This document shows, piece by piece, positions 1 to 9,534 of a stretch of DNA of 64,000 bases; the first letter of the stretch is position 1; each line of letters opens with the position of its first letter. This DNA is from Lactobacillus sp. (GTDB lineage Bacteria > Bacillota > Bacilli > Lactobacillales > Lactobacillaceae), in contig JALCQM010000014.1 in assembly GCA_022651245.1 (NCBI GenBank), forward strand, positions 1 to 64,000, read 5' to 3'. The notes below the pieces were generated by a model. That model saw only the letters and a program-made list of their open reading frames with translations, was not told where the DNA came from and ran no database searches. The translations under genes were made by a program, and so were the position numbers.

Positions 1-32
1 TTCAATCACCACAATCGGTCGGCACAAAGAAA

Positions 33-67
33 CGGCCTCACCCCAGATGAATACTGGGGTGAAGCCG
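33..67. terminator. Rho-independent terminator-like hairpin downstream of pyk (minus-strand gene)
   Basis: Inverted repeat CGGCcTCACCCCA / TGGGGTGAaGCCG read directly. Confidence 0.6.
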
Positions 68-210
68 CTTAGAAACAGACAAAATTTTATATTATTTCAT
101 CTGTCAACTTGACAGGGCATAGTGCAGGATTGCCTCGGTAGGGGCTTTTTCTGTGCTTAAGCGCCTTTATGGTTTTGCTGACTTGCAGGGTGAAGCACGC
201 TTAGTCGCAA

Positions 211-1641
211 TTAGTCGGCGATGCGGCGAAGCATCACGTTGTTGGTCGAACCAGGTTCGTAAAGTGGTAACCCAGCAACGATCACCACCACGTCGCCGCC
301 TTTGAGCTCACCATCGGCAACCAGTTTGGCTTCCGCTTCCGCTACTAAAGCTTCAAAGTCATTGCCTTTGGCGAAGACCATCGGGGTGACGCCCCACGAG
401 AGGAGCAAGCTGGAAGCGGTGCGTTCATCGTAAGTAATGGCAACGATCGGTGCTTGTGGCTTCAAACGGGAGATCTGCCGGGCGGTGTAACCGCTGGAGG
501 TTAAGGTGATGATTGCTTTGGCGTTGACTCGATCTGCCGCGGTGACTGCTGCAATGGCAGTGGTCGTGGTGATCGAGCCAGAACTCTTGAGTTCCTCTAG
601 AACTGGAGAATGTTTTGGCAACATCTTATCGGTACGCTCGTCGATCACAGCCATGGTATGGACAGATTGAACAGGATAATCACCGTTAGCAGATTCACCA
701 GATAACATGGTGGCATCAGTCCCTTGCAAGACTGCAAAAGCAACATCGGTCACTTCGGCGCGTGTCGGCCGCGGGTTTTCTTGCATCGAATCGAGCATTT
801 GGGTTGCTGTGATCACGGGTTTGCCGGCAAGTAAGCATTTGTGGATCAATTCTTTTTCAACGGCAGGGACTTCTTCAAAAGGAATCTCGATCCCCATGTC
901 GCCGCGCGCGACCATCAAACCGTCGGCGACTGCTAAGATGTCATCGGCGTTGTTAATTCCCTCTTGTGATTCGATCTTAGGGATGATCAAAACATCTTCG
1001 CCACTGACTTCAGTCAGCACGTCTTTGATTTCTTGAACGTCAGAAACTTTGCGGACGAAAGACGCAGCGATGAAGTTGATGCCTTGGGCGACGCCGAACC
1101 GGATGTCATCTTTGTCTTTGTCTGTGATGCCTTTAAGCTGCAAGGAGACACCAGGCGAGTTGACCCCTTTTTTGGAGCCTAAGACAGCGGGATTTTGTAC
1201 TTCAAGGGTTAATTCGCGCTTTTTAGGGTCTTTAGCGATGATCTCAGTGTCCAATAAACCGTCATCGAACAAGACATGATGGCCGATCTCGACGTCATCG
1301 TACAACCCACCATAGGTAATATCGATCGCGCCTTTTTCGCTGAGTTTGCCCGTGTTCATTGATAAGCTGATCTTGTCACCAGTGGCGTATTCGACTTTGA
1401 CACCATCTGTCGTGGCAGTGGTGCGAATTTCGGCGCCTTTGGTATCCAGCATCAAGCCAACCTTGACACCGGTTTCTTGCATGGCTTGTTTGACCAAGTT
1501 CATCCGGCCAAGCTGTTCAGCGTGATCACCATGCGAGAAGTTGAAACGGAAAATGTTGGCACCTGCGTTGATCAGGGCTTTGATGGTTTGTAAGTCGTTA
1601 GACGCTGGGCCCAGCGTCGACACGATTTTGGTTTTGCGCAT
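211..1641 (-). CDS. pyk: Pyruvate kinase, short form (476 aa from internal ATG)
   Basis: MRKTKIVSTLGPAS..., FNFSHGDH, ATQMLDSM, VARGDMGIEIP; the internal Met at 1641 fits the family N-terminus and has an SD-like GGAGG upstream. Confidence 0.95.
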   Translation of the reverse strand: MRKTKIVSTLGPASNDLQTIKALINAGANIFRFNFSHGDHAEQLGRMNLVKQAMQETGVKVGLMLDTKGAEIRTTATTDGVKVEYATGDKISLSMNTGKLSEKGAIDITYGGLYDDVEIGHHVLFDDGLLDTEIIAKDPKKRELTLEVQNPAVLGSKKGVNSPGVSLQLKGITDKDKDDIRFGVAQGINFIAASFVRKVSDVQEIKDVLTEVSGEDVLIIPKIESQEGINNADDILAVADGLMVARGDMGIEIPFEEVPAVEKELIHKCLLAGKPVITATQMLDSMQENPRPTRAEVTDVAFAVLQGTDATMLSGESANGDYPVQSVHTMAVIDERTDKMLPKHSPVLEELKSSGSITTTTAIAAVTAADRVNAKAIITLTSSGYTARQISRLKPQAPIVAITYDERTASSLLLSWGVTPMVFAKGNDFEALVAEAEAKLVADGELKGGDVVVIVAGLPLYEPGSTNNVMLRRIAD

Positions 1642-1889
1642 GTTAACTATTTCCTCCAAAAATTTATGTAAACGTGATAAAAATCTCACCTTTATATTTT
1701 AGAGAATATTAATACATTAAACCATTACAGTTGTGTGTCAGTTAAGCTGAAAGGACCGCAGAATTTACCAATGAATGAGATTGATTTGCATAGAGAACGC
1801 CTAGTCGCAGCGATTGCATTCTTTGTTAAATCAGTTACAATTTCATTAGAAGCTTAAACGGCTAAGCCGAACCGATAGGAGTGATTAAT

Positions 1890-2450
1890 GTGAAATTTGT
1901 CGCAATTGTGGGCACGAACGCCAAACGCTCATATAATCGAATGCTTTTACACTACATGCAAAACCATTTTGACCAAGCGACGATAACGGTTGTTGATATC
2001 CAGGGCATTCCAATGTTTAACGAAAATCATCCGGAAACGGATCCTGAAGCCGTGGTCGAACTGGCAGCAGCAATCGCAGAGGCGGATGGCGTGATCATTG
2101 GCTGTCCGGAATATAACCACAGTGTGCCATCGCCGTTGAAGAGTGTGATCGAATGGCTGTCTTACCGCCTGCATCCATTTGCGGACAAGCCAGTCATGAT
2201 CGTTGGGGCATCCACTTATCCCCAAGGTTCATCGCGCGCCCAATTGCATTTGCGCCAGATTTTAGATTCACCAGGGGCCAATGCTCAGGTCTTTCCAGGA
2301 AATGAGTTTTTACTTGGCCAAGCCAATCGGGCGTTTGATGATGAAGGCAACTTGAAGGACTCGGGCACCATCGATTTTTTGACGCAGTGCTTTGACGGGT
2401 TCTTGGACTTTGTCGCCATGCACCAGCAATTCAAGAAGGGGGACGCCTAA
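1890..2450 (+). CDS. NADPH-dependent FMN reductase family protein
   Basis: Flavodoxin-like fold motifs [11 protein letters not shown] and [21 protein letters not shown]; start GTG 1890 after TAGGAG (the ORF track uses 1881). Confidence 0.85.
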   Translation: MKFVAIVGTNAKRSYNRMLLHYMQNHFDQATITVVDIQGIPMFNENHPETDPEAVVELAAAIAEADGVIIGCPEYNHSVPSPLKSVIEWLSYRLHPFADKPVMIVGASTYPQGSSRAQLHLRQILDSPGANAQVFPGNEFLLGQANRAFDDEGNLKDSGTIDFLTQCFDGFLDFVAMHQQFKKGDA

Positions 2451-3559
2451 TGTTACTGACTGCGATTGTCGGCACGAACGCCGACTTTTCTTATAACCGG
2501 CTCTTACTGCAGTATATGCAAAAACATTTTAAGGGACTCGCAAACATCCGGATCGTCGAGATTGATACGTTACCACCATTCAGTGAGGATACACCAGCTG
2601 ATATGGCGGTGTGGCGCTTTAAAAAAGCAATTCAGCTTTCAGATGGGGTGATTTTTTCGACACCGGAATATGATCATTCCATTCCAGCAGCACTAAAAAG
2701 TGCGATCGAATGGCTGTCATACAAATCAGAAGTCTTGAAGCACAAACCGGCAATGATCGTCGGCACTAGTTATGGTCCCCAGGCATCGTCACGCGCACAA
2801 GAACATTTGCGACAGATCTTGGCTTCACCAGATTGCGATGCGTATACTTTGTCTGGTAATGAAATGTTGATTGGCAATGCGGCTAAGGTATTTGTCGATG
2901 GTAACGTGACGGACCGGCGGATACAGGCCGAGTTGGAAGAGTATTTTGTCAACTTCGTTAAATTTATCGATCAAACTGCAGAGGGGGACGACGCGATGTC
3001 GATGCACCAACCTTATTTAGATGACGCTTATATCAATTTTCCTACCGGACGCTTGAGCTTCCGTGAGGTGCAACAGATTTTTAGTACGATTCCATTTGAA
3101 ATCGATTTGATCGATCATAATGACAAATTCTCATGGTTTTCGAACAAGCCGAATCGTGAGCACGTTCGCTCGGTTCGAGAAATCGGCGAAGGGGTTGAAG
3201 AATGTCACCCACCTAAGGCGTTGCCGATTGTCATGAAAATTATTAACTCGTTTAAAGACGGTAGCCAAGATTCTGTCAGTCGGCCGTTGATGATGCACGG
3301 GCACCGCGTGTTGATCCAGTATTATGCGTTGCGAGACGTTGATGGGTCGTATTTAGGCACCATCGAGTTTACGGGTAGTGTCGAACACATCTTGAATTTT
3401 TACGAGCAAGGCGCGTGGTCTGACGCCGCCACTGGGGCTTCGCAAACAGACGGGACGACGGGGGCTTCCGAGCATGCCGAAACGGCACCGGATGAGACAC
3501 CTGAGCCCAAACCTAAAGCCGATTCTAGCGACGGGACTAGCGGTGCATCTGAACATTAG
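2450..3559 (+). CDS. NADPH-dependent FMN reductase fused to a C-terminal PAS/DUF438-like domain and a low-complexity tail
   Basis: N-terminal half parallels the upstream gene (VGTNADFSYNR, STPEYDHSIPAALKSAIEWLS); C-terminal half ...IFSTIPFEIDLIDHNDKFSWFSN... resembles PAS_10/DUF438-type PAS; tail contains GASEH repeats. Confidence 0.8.
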   Translation: MLLTAIVGTNADFSYNRLLLQYMQKHFKGLANIRIVEIDTLPPFSEDTPADMAVWRFKKAIQLSDGVIFSTPEYDHSIPAALKSAIEWLSYKSEVLKHKPAMIVGTSYGPQASSRAQEHLRQILASPDCDAYTLSGNEMLIGNAAKVFVDGNVTDRRIQAELEEYFVNFVKFIDQTAEGDDAMSMHQPYLDDAYINFPTGRLSFREVQQIFSTIPFEIDLIDHNDKFSWFSNKPNREHVRSVREIGEGVEECHPPKALPIVMKIINSFKDGSQDSVSRPLMMHGHRVLIQYYALRDVDGSYLGTIEFTGSVEHILNFYEQGAWSDAATGASQTDGTTGASEHAETAPDETPEPKPKADSSDGTSGASEH

Positions 3560-3574
3560 TAACGAGGCAAACGC

Positions 3575-4489
3575 ATGAAACAAACAAAAGTGGGACACGG
3601 CTTGGGGACGACGATCACCCTCACCGTGTTTGGCGAATTAACCAGTGTAGCGCTTGACGCCGCATTTGCGTTAATTGCTGAATATGAAGACCGGCTGACG
3701 GTCAACCGCGCCGTATCCGAGGTAATGGCGGTCAATCATGCTGCGGGCGAACATCCCGTCGCGGTCTCGCATGCCACCTATCAATTGGTGCAGCGAGCGG
3801 TTGCCGCTAGTCGTGAAAATTTCGGTTTCAACGCTTTGATCGGCCCGCTAGTCAAGCTATGGGCGATCGGCTTTGCGGACGCGCATGTCCCGGCCGAAGC
3901 AGACATTACGGCGCGCCAGCAATTGATTGATCCCCAACAAGTCCTGCTCGATCCAGACGCCCAAACCGTGTTTTTACAGCAGTCTGGCATGGAGCTAGAT
4001 CTTGGCGGCATCGCCAAAGGTGAAATCGCCGATCGGGTGGCCGACTTATGGCGTGCTTATGGCGTGGCTAGTGGCATTATCGACCTTGGTGGCAATCTCG
4101 TGTTTGTCGGGGCCTCACCTCATCGTCCAGACGGTGAGTGGGTGATTGGGGTACAAGATCCTCAGCGTGCTCGGCACGAAGAGGTGGGGCGCGTGTGCCT
4201 ACCGGCTTGCACAGCGGTCACCAGTGGGATCTACGAGCGCTTCTTGATCGTTGATGGGCAACAGTATCATCATCTCCTAGATTCGCGGACCGGACACCCC
4301 TTACAAACCCAGTTGTCTGGGGTGACCGTTTTTGCGACACAATCTGTGGTCGCTGAGACGGAAGCCAAGCGGTTGTTCTTTGCCGGTGCCCCCTTACCAG
4401 GTTGGCACCAGAAGCCGGGTATCTTCGGTGCTGTTTTTGTTTATCAAGATGGCCGAGTCGTTGCTGATGGGGTGACGTTGCAGCATTGA
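3575..4489 (+). CDS. apbE: FAD:protein FMN transferase (ApbE family)
   Basis: ELDLGGIAKGEIADRVADL, IIDLGGNLVFVG, AVTSGIYERF, HLLDSRTGHP motifs typical of ApbE. Confidence 0.9.
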   Translation: MKQTKVGHGLGTTITLTVFGELTSVALDAAFALIAEYEDRLTVNRAVSEVMAVNHAAGEHPVAVSHATYQLVQRAVAASRENFGFNALIGPLVKLWAIGFADAHVPAEADITARQQLIDPQQVLLDPDAQTVFLQQSGMELDLGGIAKGEIADRVADLWRAYGVASGIIDLGGNLVFVGASPHRPDGEWVIGVQDPQRARHEEVGRVCLPACTAVTSGIYERFLIVDGQQYHHLLDSRTGHPLQTQLSGVTVFATQSVVAETEAKRLFFAGAPLPGWHQKPGIFGAVFVYQDGRVVADGVTLQH

Positions 4490-4512
4490 GGCGGAATCGT
4501 TAAAAAGAAGTT

Positions 4513-4550
4513 CGGTAAGCAGTCGGAGTCATCGCTGCTTACCGTTTTTT
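4513..4550 (+). terminator. Rho-independent terminator after apbE
   Basis: CGGTAAGCA...TGCTTACCG followed by TTTTTT. Confidence 0.75.
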
Positions 4551-4702
4551 GCGCACAGCACAGTTTGTGGCAATTTAAGAATTCATTACGGGAATTCCCA
4601 GTATGAATGTGATAGCGTATAATGATTGCAGGCAATTTATAATCCGTTTCAGCGTTGATACAATGAATCACAGCTAATGGAATGAATAATCTGGGGGTTA
4701 AT

Positions 4703-5884
4703 ATGGAAGAAGTCGTGATCATCAGTGCCCAGCGAACACCGATTGGGAAGTTTGGCGGGGCTTTGAGCACTATGAATGCGGTGGCTTTGGGTGAGCACGC
4801 CGCAAATGCTGCGATCCACGCCGCGGGGATTTCTCCTGAGTTGATTGATCAGGCGATTTTCGGGAATGTCTTGCAAGCTAATTCAGGACAAAATGTCGCC
4901 CGTCAAATTGCTTTGGGGGTTGGGATGCGGCCCGAAAGCACTGCAATAACGATCAATGAGGTTTGTGGCAGTGGGCTCAAAGCCGTTCGCCTGGGGCAAA
5001 GTGCAATTGTTATGGGTGATGCTGAAGTCGTGTTGGTCGGCGGAACAGAGAATATGAGTCAAGCCCCTTTTTATGCGCCGAATATGCGTTTTGGGAAGAA
5101 ACTCGGGGATGTGGCGTTCGTGGATGGCATGATGCGCGATGGCTTAGCGGATGCGTTCACCAATGAGCCGATGGGCGTCACCGCCGAAAATGTGGCTGCG
5201 GAATACCAAGTATCGCGAAAAGCACAGGACGCTTTTGCGTTGGCATCGCACCAAAAAGCCATCGCGGCAACGGCACGCGGTGATTTTGATGCCGAAATTG
5301 CCCCTGTGACTGTTGAAACGCGTCAAGGCGCCGTGGTGGTGCGACATGATGAAGGACCGCGAGCGGATACCAACGCGGAGAAGTTAGCTAAGCTGCGACC
5401 GTCTTTTCGGGCCAATGGGACGGTGACCGCCGGTAATGCGAGTGGCATCAATGATGGCGCCGCCGCTTTGATCTTGATGACTCGGCGTAAGGCAGAAGCC
5501 CTTGGCCTAGATTGGCTAGCGACAATTACGGGCTTTGCCGAAGGTGGCATCGCACCGCGAGTGATGGGCTATGCGCCGAAAGCGGTGGTTGAAACGCTGC
5601 TGCAACGGACACATACCGCACCAGAAGCAGTCGATATTTTTGAGCTGAATGAAGCGTTCGCAGCCCAAAGTGTCGCAGTGGTGCGTGATCTGGGCTTAGA
5701 CACCGCGGCGGTTAACCCGTTAGGCGGCGCGATCGCGTTAGGCCATCCTTTGGGCGCCTCTGGTGCTCGCTTATTGGTGACGTTAGCGCATCAACTCAAG
5801 CGTCATCAGCAACACATTGGGGTGGCAGCCTTGTGCATCGGCGGCGGTATGAGTGTCGCGATGCAAGTGGAGGCGGCACAATGA
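4703..5884 (+). CDS. Acetyl-CoA C-acetyltransferase (thiolase)
   Basis: VVIISAQRTPIGKFGG, NEVCGSGLKAV, GGTENMSQAP, NPLGGAIALGHPLGASGAR, CIGGGMSVA. Confidence 0.93.
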   Translation: MEEVVIISAQRTPIGKFGGALSTMNAVALGEHAANAAIHAAGISPELIDQAIFGNVLQANSGQNVARQIALGVGMRPESTAITINEVCGSGLKAVRLGQSAIVMGDAEVVLVGGTENMSQAPFYAPNMRFGKKLGDVAFVDGMMRDGLADAFTNEPMGVTAENVAAEYQVSRKAQDAFALASHQKAIAATARGDFDAEIAPVTVETRQGAVVVRHDEGPRADTNAEKLAKLRPSFRANGTVTAGNASGINDGAAALILMTRRKAEALGLDWLATITGFAEGGIAPRVMGYAPKAVVETLLQRTHTAPEAVDIFELNEAFAAQSVAVVRDLGLDTAAVNPLGGAIALGHPLGASGARLLVTLAHQLKRHQQHIGVAALCIGGGMSVAMQVEAAQ

Positions 5885-7122
5885 AGTTTTATCAACTCGA
5901 TGCGGCACAACGTCGACAACAATTGGTGGCCGAAGGGTATTTGACCTCGGAGGCTGCGGCTGCGTGGGCACAGCCAGCACTACCGAGTAGTGTTGGCCAG
6001 GCGTTGAGTGAAAATACGATCGGAGAGTTCGCCTTACCCGTGGGGATCGCGCGCCAGCTGCAGGTGAATGGCCAGGTGTATCAAGTGCCAATGGCCACCG
6101 AAGAGCCTTCTGTTGTGGCTGCCGCATCGAATGGCGCCCGGCTCGCAGCACTAAACGGTGGCGTAACGGCGACCACAACAGCACATTTGGTGACCGGTGA
6201 AATCGTCTTTGCGGATCTACCAGATCCTTCGAAGGTTCAAGCTTTGATCACCGAGCGCCAAACGGTCTTGATTTTAGCTGCCCAAGAGGCGCACCCTTCG
6301 ATCGTTCGGCGAGGTGGCGGGGTACAACTGATCACCGCTACAGTCCTAGGCCGCTTTTTGAAAGTGACCGTCGTCGTCGATACGCAGGCCGCAATGGGGG
6401 CTAACATTGTCAACACGATCTGTGAACACCTCGCTGCCGTGCTGGAACAGTGGGTCAAACAAACTGCGCTGGTAGCGATCTTGAGTAATGCCAGTGCCCA
6501 GCTGACAACAGCGACAGTCACATTGGCGCCCGAGACGCTGGCGACTAAGGCAGTCGCAGGTGCTGAAATCGCGTCGCGCATTGCCTTGTTAAGTGAGTTA
6601 GCCCAAGTCGATCGTGATCGCGCGGTGACGCACAACAAAGGCATCATGAATGGTGTTGAAGCAGCGGTACTGGCAAGCGGTAATGACACGCGTGCCGTGA
6701 GCACCAGCGTCGGAGAATATGCGGCGCATACTGGGCAATACCAACCCCTAAGTACTTGGCAACTTGATCAAGGGCTGTTGGTAGGGACTTTACGCCTGCC
6801 ATTGCCGGTCGGTATCGTGGGTGGGGCCATCTCCGCATTACCACGAGCGCAAGCCGTGAAGGCCTTAGGGCGATATGATACTGTGGCGACGTTGCAGCAA
6901 GTCTTAGCCAGCTTAGGGTTGGTCCAAAACTTAGCCGCGTTGCGGGCTTTGGCGGGGCCGGGCATTCAAGCAGGACATATGGCCCTTCAAGCCAATGCAT
7001 TAGCCATGGCGGCAGGGGCACATGGTCCCGAGATCGGCACAGTGGCGAAGGCACTACAGCACACCACCAAGGACTTGGCAACGGCGCAAGCACTTTTAGC
7101 AGATTTAAGACAAAAAGGATGA
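5881..7122 (+). CDS. Hydroxymethylglutaryl-CoA reductase, degradative-type (class II)
   Basis: ATEEPSVVAAASNGARLA, DTQAAMGANIVNT, THNKGIMNGVEA, LPVGIVGG; ATG overlaps the thiolase stop (ATGA). Confidence 0.92.
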   Translation: MKFYQLDAAQRRQQLVAEGYLTSEAAAAWAQPALPSSVGQALSENTIGEFALPVGIARQLQVNGQVYQVPMATEEPSVVAAASNGARLAALNGGVTATTTAHLVTGEIVFADLPDPSKVQALITERQTVLILAAQEAHPSIVRRGGGVQLITATVLGRFLKVTVVVDTQAAMGANIVNTICEHLAAVLEQWVKQTALVAILSNASAQLTTATVTLAPETLATKAVAGAEIASRIALLSELAQVDRDRAVTHNKGIMNGVEAAVLASGNDTRAVSTSVGEYAAHTGQYQPLSTWQLDQGLLVGTLRLPLPVGIVGGAISALPRAQAVKALGRYDTVATLQQVLASLGLVQNLAALRALAGPGIQAGHMALQANALAMAAGAHGPEIGTVAKALQHTTKDLATAQALLADLRQKG

Positions 7123-7128
7123 GAGCAC

Positions 7129-8292
7129 GTGAAAATTGGAATTGATCAGATCGGTATGGCAACGCCGGCTTTTTATCTCGACTTAATTGAGCTGGCTCAA
7201 GCACGAGGAGATGAACCGGAGAAATATACCATCGGCATTGGCCAAGACCAGCAAGCCGTCGCCCCGAGCAGTCAAGATATCGTGACGCTGGGTGCCAGTG
7301 CGGCCAACTTCCTGTCGGCTACTGATCGTGAACAGATTGGGTTGATCGTTGTGGGGACCGAAACTGGGATCGATGCCTCGAAAGCGAGTGCGTTATACAT
7401 TCACGATCTGCTCGAATTAAGCCCTTGGTGTCGGGCCTTGGAGATCAAGGAAGCATGTTATGGTGGAACGGCAGCCTTGATGATGGCTCGCGATTTTATT
7501 GCGGCCCATCCCCAGCAAAAAGCGCTAGTGATCGCGGCTGACATTGCGCGCTACGGCCTGGCGAGTGGTGGGGAAGTGACTCAAGGAGCCGGGGCTGTGG
7601 CGATGTTAGTCAGCACCTCACCGCGGTTACTCGCTTTGCAAGACGACTCCGTGGTCAAAAGCGGGTCGATCATGGATTTTTGGCGGCCACAATACACTGA
7701 TTTAGCCTTAGCGAAGGGCAAGTATTCAACTGAACAATACCTGGCTTTTTTTCAGGCGACATGGACGCGCTATCAGGTTGAAACGGGACTGGATTTGAAT
7801 GATTTCGCCGCCTTATGCTTTCACCTACCGTACACGAAGATGGGGTTGAAAGCCTTGAGGACCGCACTGCCAGCGGTCGATGAGGCTAAGCAAGCAGCTT
7901 TAAAGGCGCATTTTGAGGCTAGTTGCCAATACAGCCGGCGAATCGGTAACTTATACACGGGTTCGTTGTATCTCGGTTTGCTCTCGATGTTGGAATTGGA
8001 CGGCCACCTTCAGGCTGGTGACCGGATTGGTTTGTTCTCGTACGGTTCAGGAGCCGTGGGAGAATTCTTCAGCGCGGAATTGCAGCCGGGGTTTGAACAG
8101 CAACTGCATGCTGTTGCGCATCAACACCTGTTAGATTCACGCCAACGCTTAGCCGTGGCGGAATATGAAGCCGTCTTTACGGACAAGGTACCTTATGGTC
8201 CAAAAGACTATCAGGCGAATTCAAAATACTTTGCTGGACCGTTTGTCCTGACAGGCGTCACTGATCAAGAGCGCCAATACCAACGGCTATAG
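7129..8292 (+). CDS. mvaS: Hydroxymethylglutaryl-CoA synthase
   Basis: MKIGIDQIGMATPAFYLDL, EIKEACYGGTAALMMA, GSLYLGLLSML, FSYGSGAVGEFFS; GTG start. Confidence 0.95.
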   Translation: MKIGIDQIGMATPAFYLDLIELAQARGDEPEKYTIGIGQDQQAVAPSSQDIVTLGASAANFLSATDREQIGLIVVGTETGIDASKASALYIHDLLELSPWCRALEIKEACYGGTAALMMARDFIAAHPQQKALVIAADIARYGLASGGEVTQGAGAVAMLVSTSPRLLALQDDSVVKSGSIMDFWRPQYTDLALAKGKYSTEQYLAFFQATWTRYQVETGLDLNDFAALCFHLPYTKMGLKALRTALPAVDEAKQAALKAHFEASCQYSRRIGNLYTGSLYLGLLSMLELDGHLQAGDRIGLFSYGSGAVGEFFSAELQPGFEQQLHAVAHQHLLDSRQRLAVAEYEAVFTDKVPYGPKDYQANSKYFAGPFVLTGVTDQERQYQRL

Positions 8293-8355
8293 CCCAAAAG
8301 CTGTGCACTTTCCGGAATGCGGGCAGTCGGGTTGGCTGCAATCTACAGAAACACA

Positions 8356-8404
8356 AATGACCGCACCCCACGATTCGTGCCTTGAATCGTGGGGTGCGGT
8401 CATT
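8356..8404. terminator. Long perfect-stem bidirectional terminator between mvaS and gpx; member of a shared-apex hairpin family
   Basis: AATGACCGCACCCCACGATTC-gtgcctt-GAATCGTGGGGTGCGGTCATT, 21 bp perfect stem. Confidence 0.85.
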
Positions 8405-8464
8405 GTTATTGTGGACACAAACCACGCATGCTTTTGCCTAGTGCTTTGTGTCCTAGGGGGTGCG

Positions 8465-8935
8465 CTACAGGAGTTTTTCGATGGCTGGGATCATTTTCTC
8501 CGGATTCGTTTTAGGCGCGAACCGTTCGACGACGTTGCCTTGACGGTCAACTAAAAACTTGCAGAAATTCCACTTGATGGCTTCACCAAGGGCACCAGGC
8601 GCTGCATGTTTGAGAAATTGGAACAACGGGTCAGCATCGGGTCCGTTCACTTTGACGAGGGTATGCATTGGAAAACTGACACCATAGGTTAATCGGCAGG
8701 CTTCTGCCGCGGCACTGCCGGAATCGAGTTCTTGTTTGAATTGGTTGGAGGGAAAGCCTAAGACCATGAGCCCTTGGGCCTGATATTGCTGGTAAAGGGC
8801 TTCGAGTTGTGTGAATTGCGGCGCAAATCCGCACTTAGTGGCCGTGTTGACGATCACAAGCGGTTTGCCGCGGTAGCGAGACAGGGCATAAGTCTCACCG
8901 TTTTCTAGGGTTGTTGTGTAATCATAAAGCATCAT
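8465..8935 (-). CDS. Glutathione peroxidase family protein
   Basis: VIVNTATKCGFAPQFTQLEALYQQY, GFPSNQF, WNFCKFLVD. Confidence 0.93.
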   Translation of the reverse strand: MMLYDYTTTLENGETYALSRYRGKPLVIVNTATKCGFAPQFTQLEALYQQYQAQGLMVLGFPSNQFKQELDSGSAAAEACRLTYGVSFPMHTLVKVNGPDADPLFQFLKHAAPGALGEAIKWNFCKFLVDRQGNVVERFAPKTNPEKMIPAIEKLL

Positions 8936-9075
8936 AACACCACCTTTTTTTCAGTATACCGCGTTGAATTCGATCGTGTACAATGTTTTTGCTTTTAAAC
9001 GGACGCTAGCGGCTTCTGGCTGGCCGGTATCGTGCTTCAGGAGCGGTAAGGGGACTTGTCCTATCAATTTAAAGC

Positions 9076-9534
9076 TTATAGACTCGCTTGTTTGTCCACT
9101 AATGCTTTCGTAAATGCCTCAAGGGCTTTGATGTCATCATCTTCAGGTGCTAGGTCGATTTTGACGTTTTCGGCCCCCTTAGTGGCGCCTGTTTTGGCGA
9201 ACGCTTTGGCAAAGTCGTCCACGCTGGTGCAAAAGTCGTCGTAGAAACGGTCGCCGGAACCGCAACAACCATAGACTTTTCCTTTAAGGTCAAGTTCTTC
9301 GAGATCTTCATAGAAATCGACGGCCTCATCTGGTAAGACGCCGTCACCGACATCAGAATAGGTGTAGGTCGCAACGACGCAAATATCCACGTCTTCAAAA
9401 TCCTCGGCATCGGCTTGTGAGACTTCAGTCGTTTCGACTTCGACGCCATACTTTTCAAACTCTTCTTCAACGATCCCTGCGATTTCTTCGTTGTTGCCAG
9501 TCATACTGGCGTATACGATTGCTGCTTTGGTCAT
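9076..9534 (-). CDS. Flavodoxin
   Basis: AAIVYASMTGNNEEIA phosphate loop, TYTYSDVGDGVLPDEAVDFYEDL, highly acidic. Confidence 0.93.
   Translation of the reverse strand: MTKAAIVYASMTGNNEEIAGIVEEEFEKYGVEVETTEVSQADAEDFEDVDICVVATYTYSDVGDGVLPDEAVDFYEDLEELDLKGKVYGCCGSGDRFYDDFCTSVDDFAKAFAKTGATKGAENVKIDLAPEDDDIKALEAFTKALVDKQASL

Noticed and set aside
6237-7204. Minus-strand ORFs (155 and 186 aa) antisense to the HMG-CoA reductase gene
   Set aside because: Overlap a confidently identified CDS; no recognisable motif; typical high-GC shadow ORFs.
8303-8554. 83-aa ORF after mvaS
   Set aside because: Reads through the terminator hairpin and antisense into gpx; no RBS or motif.
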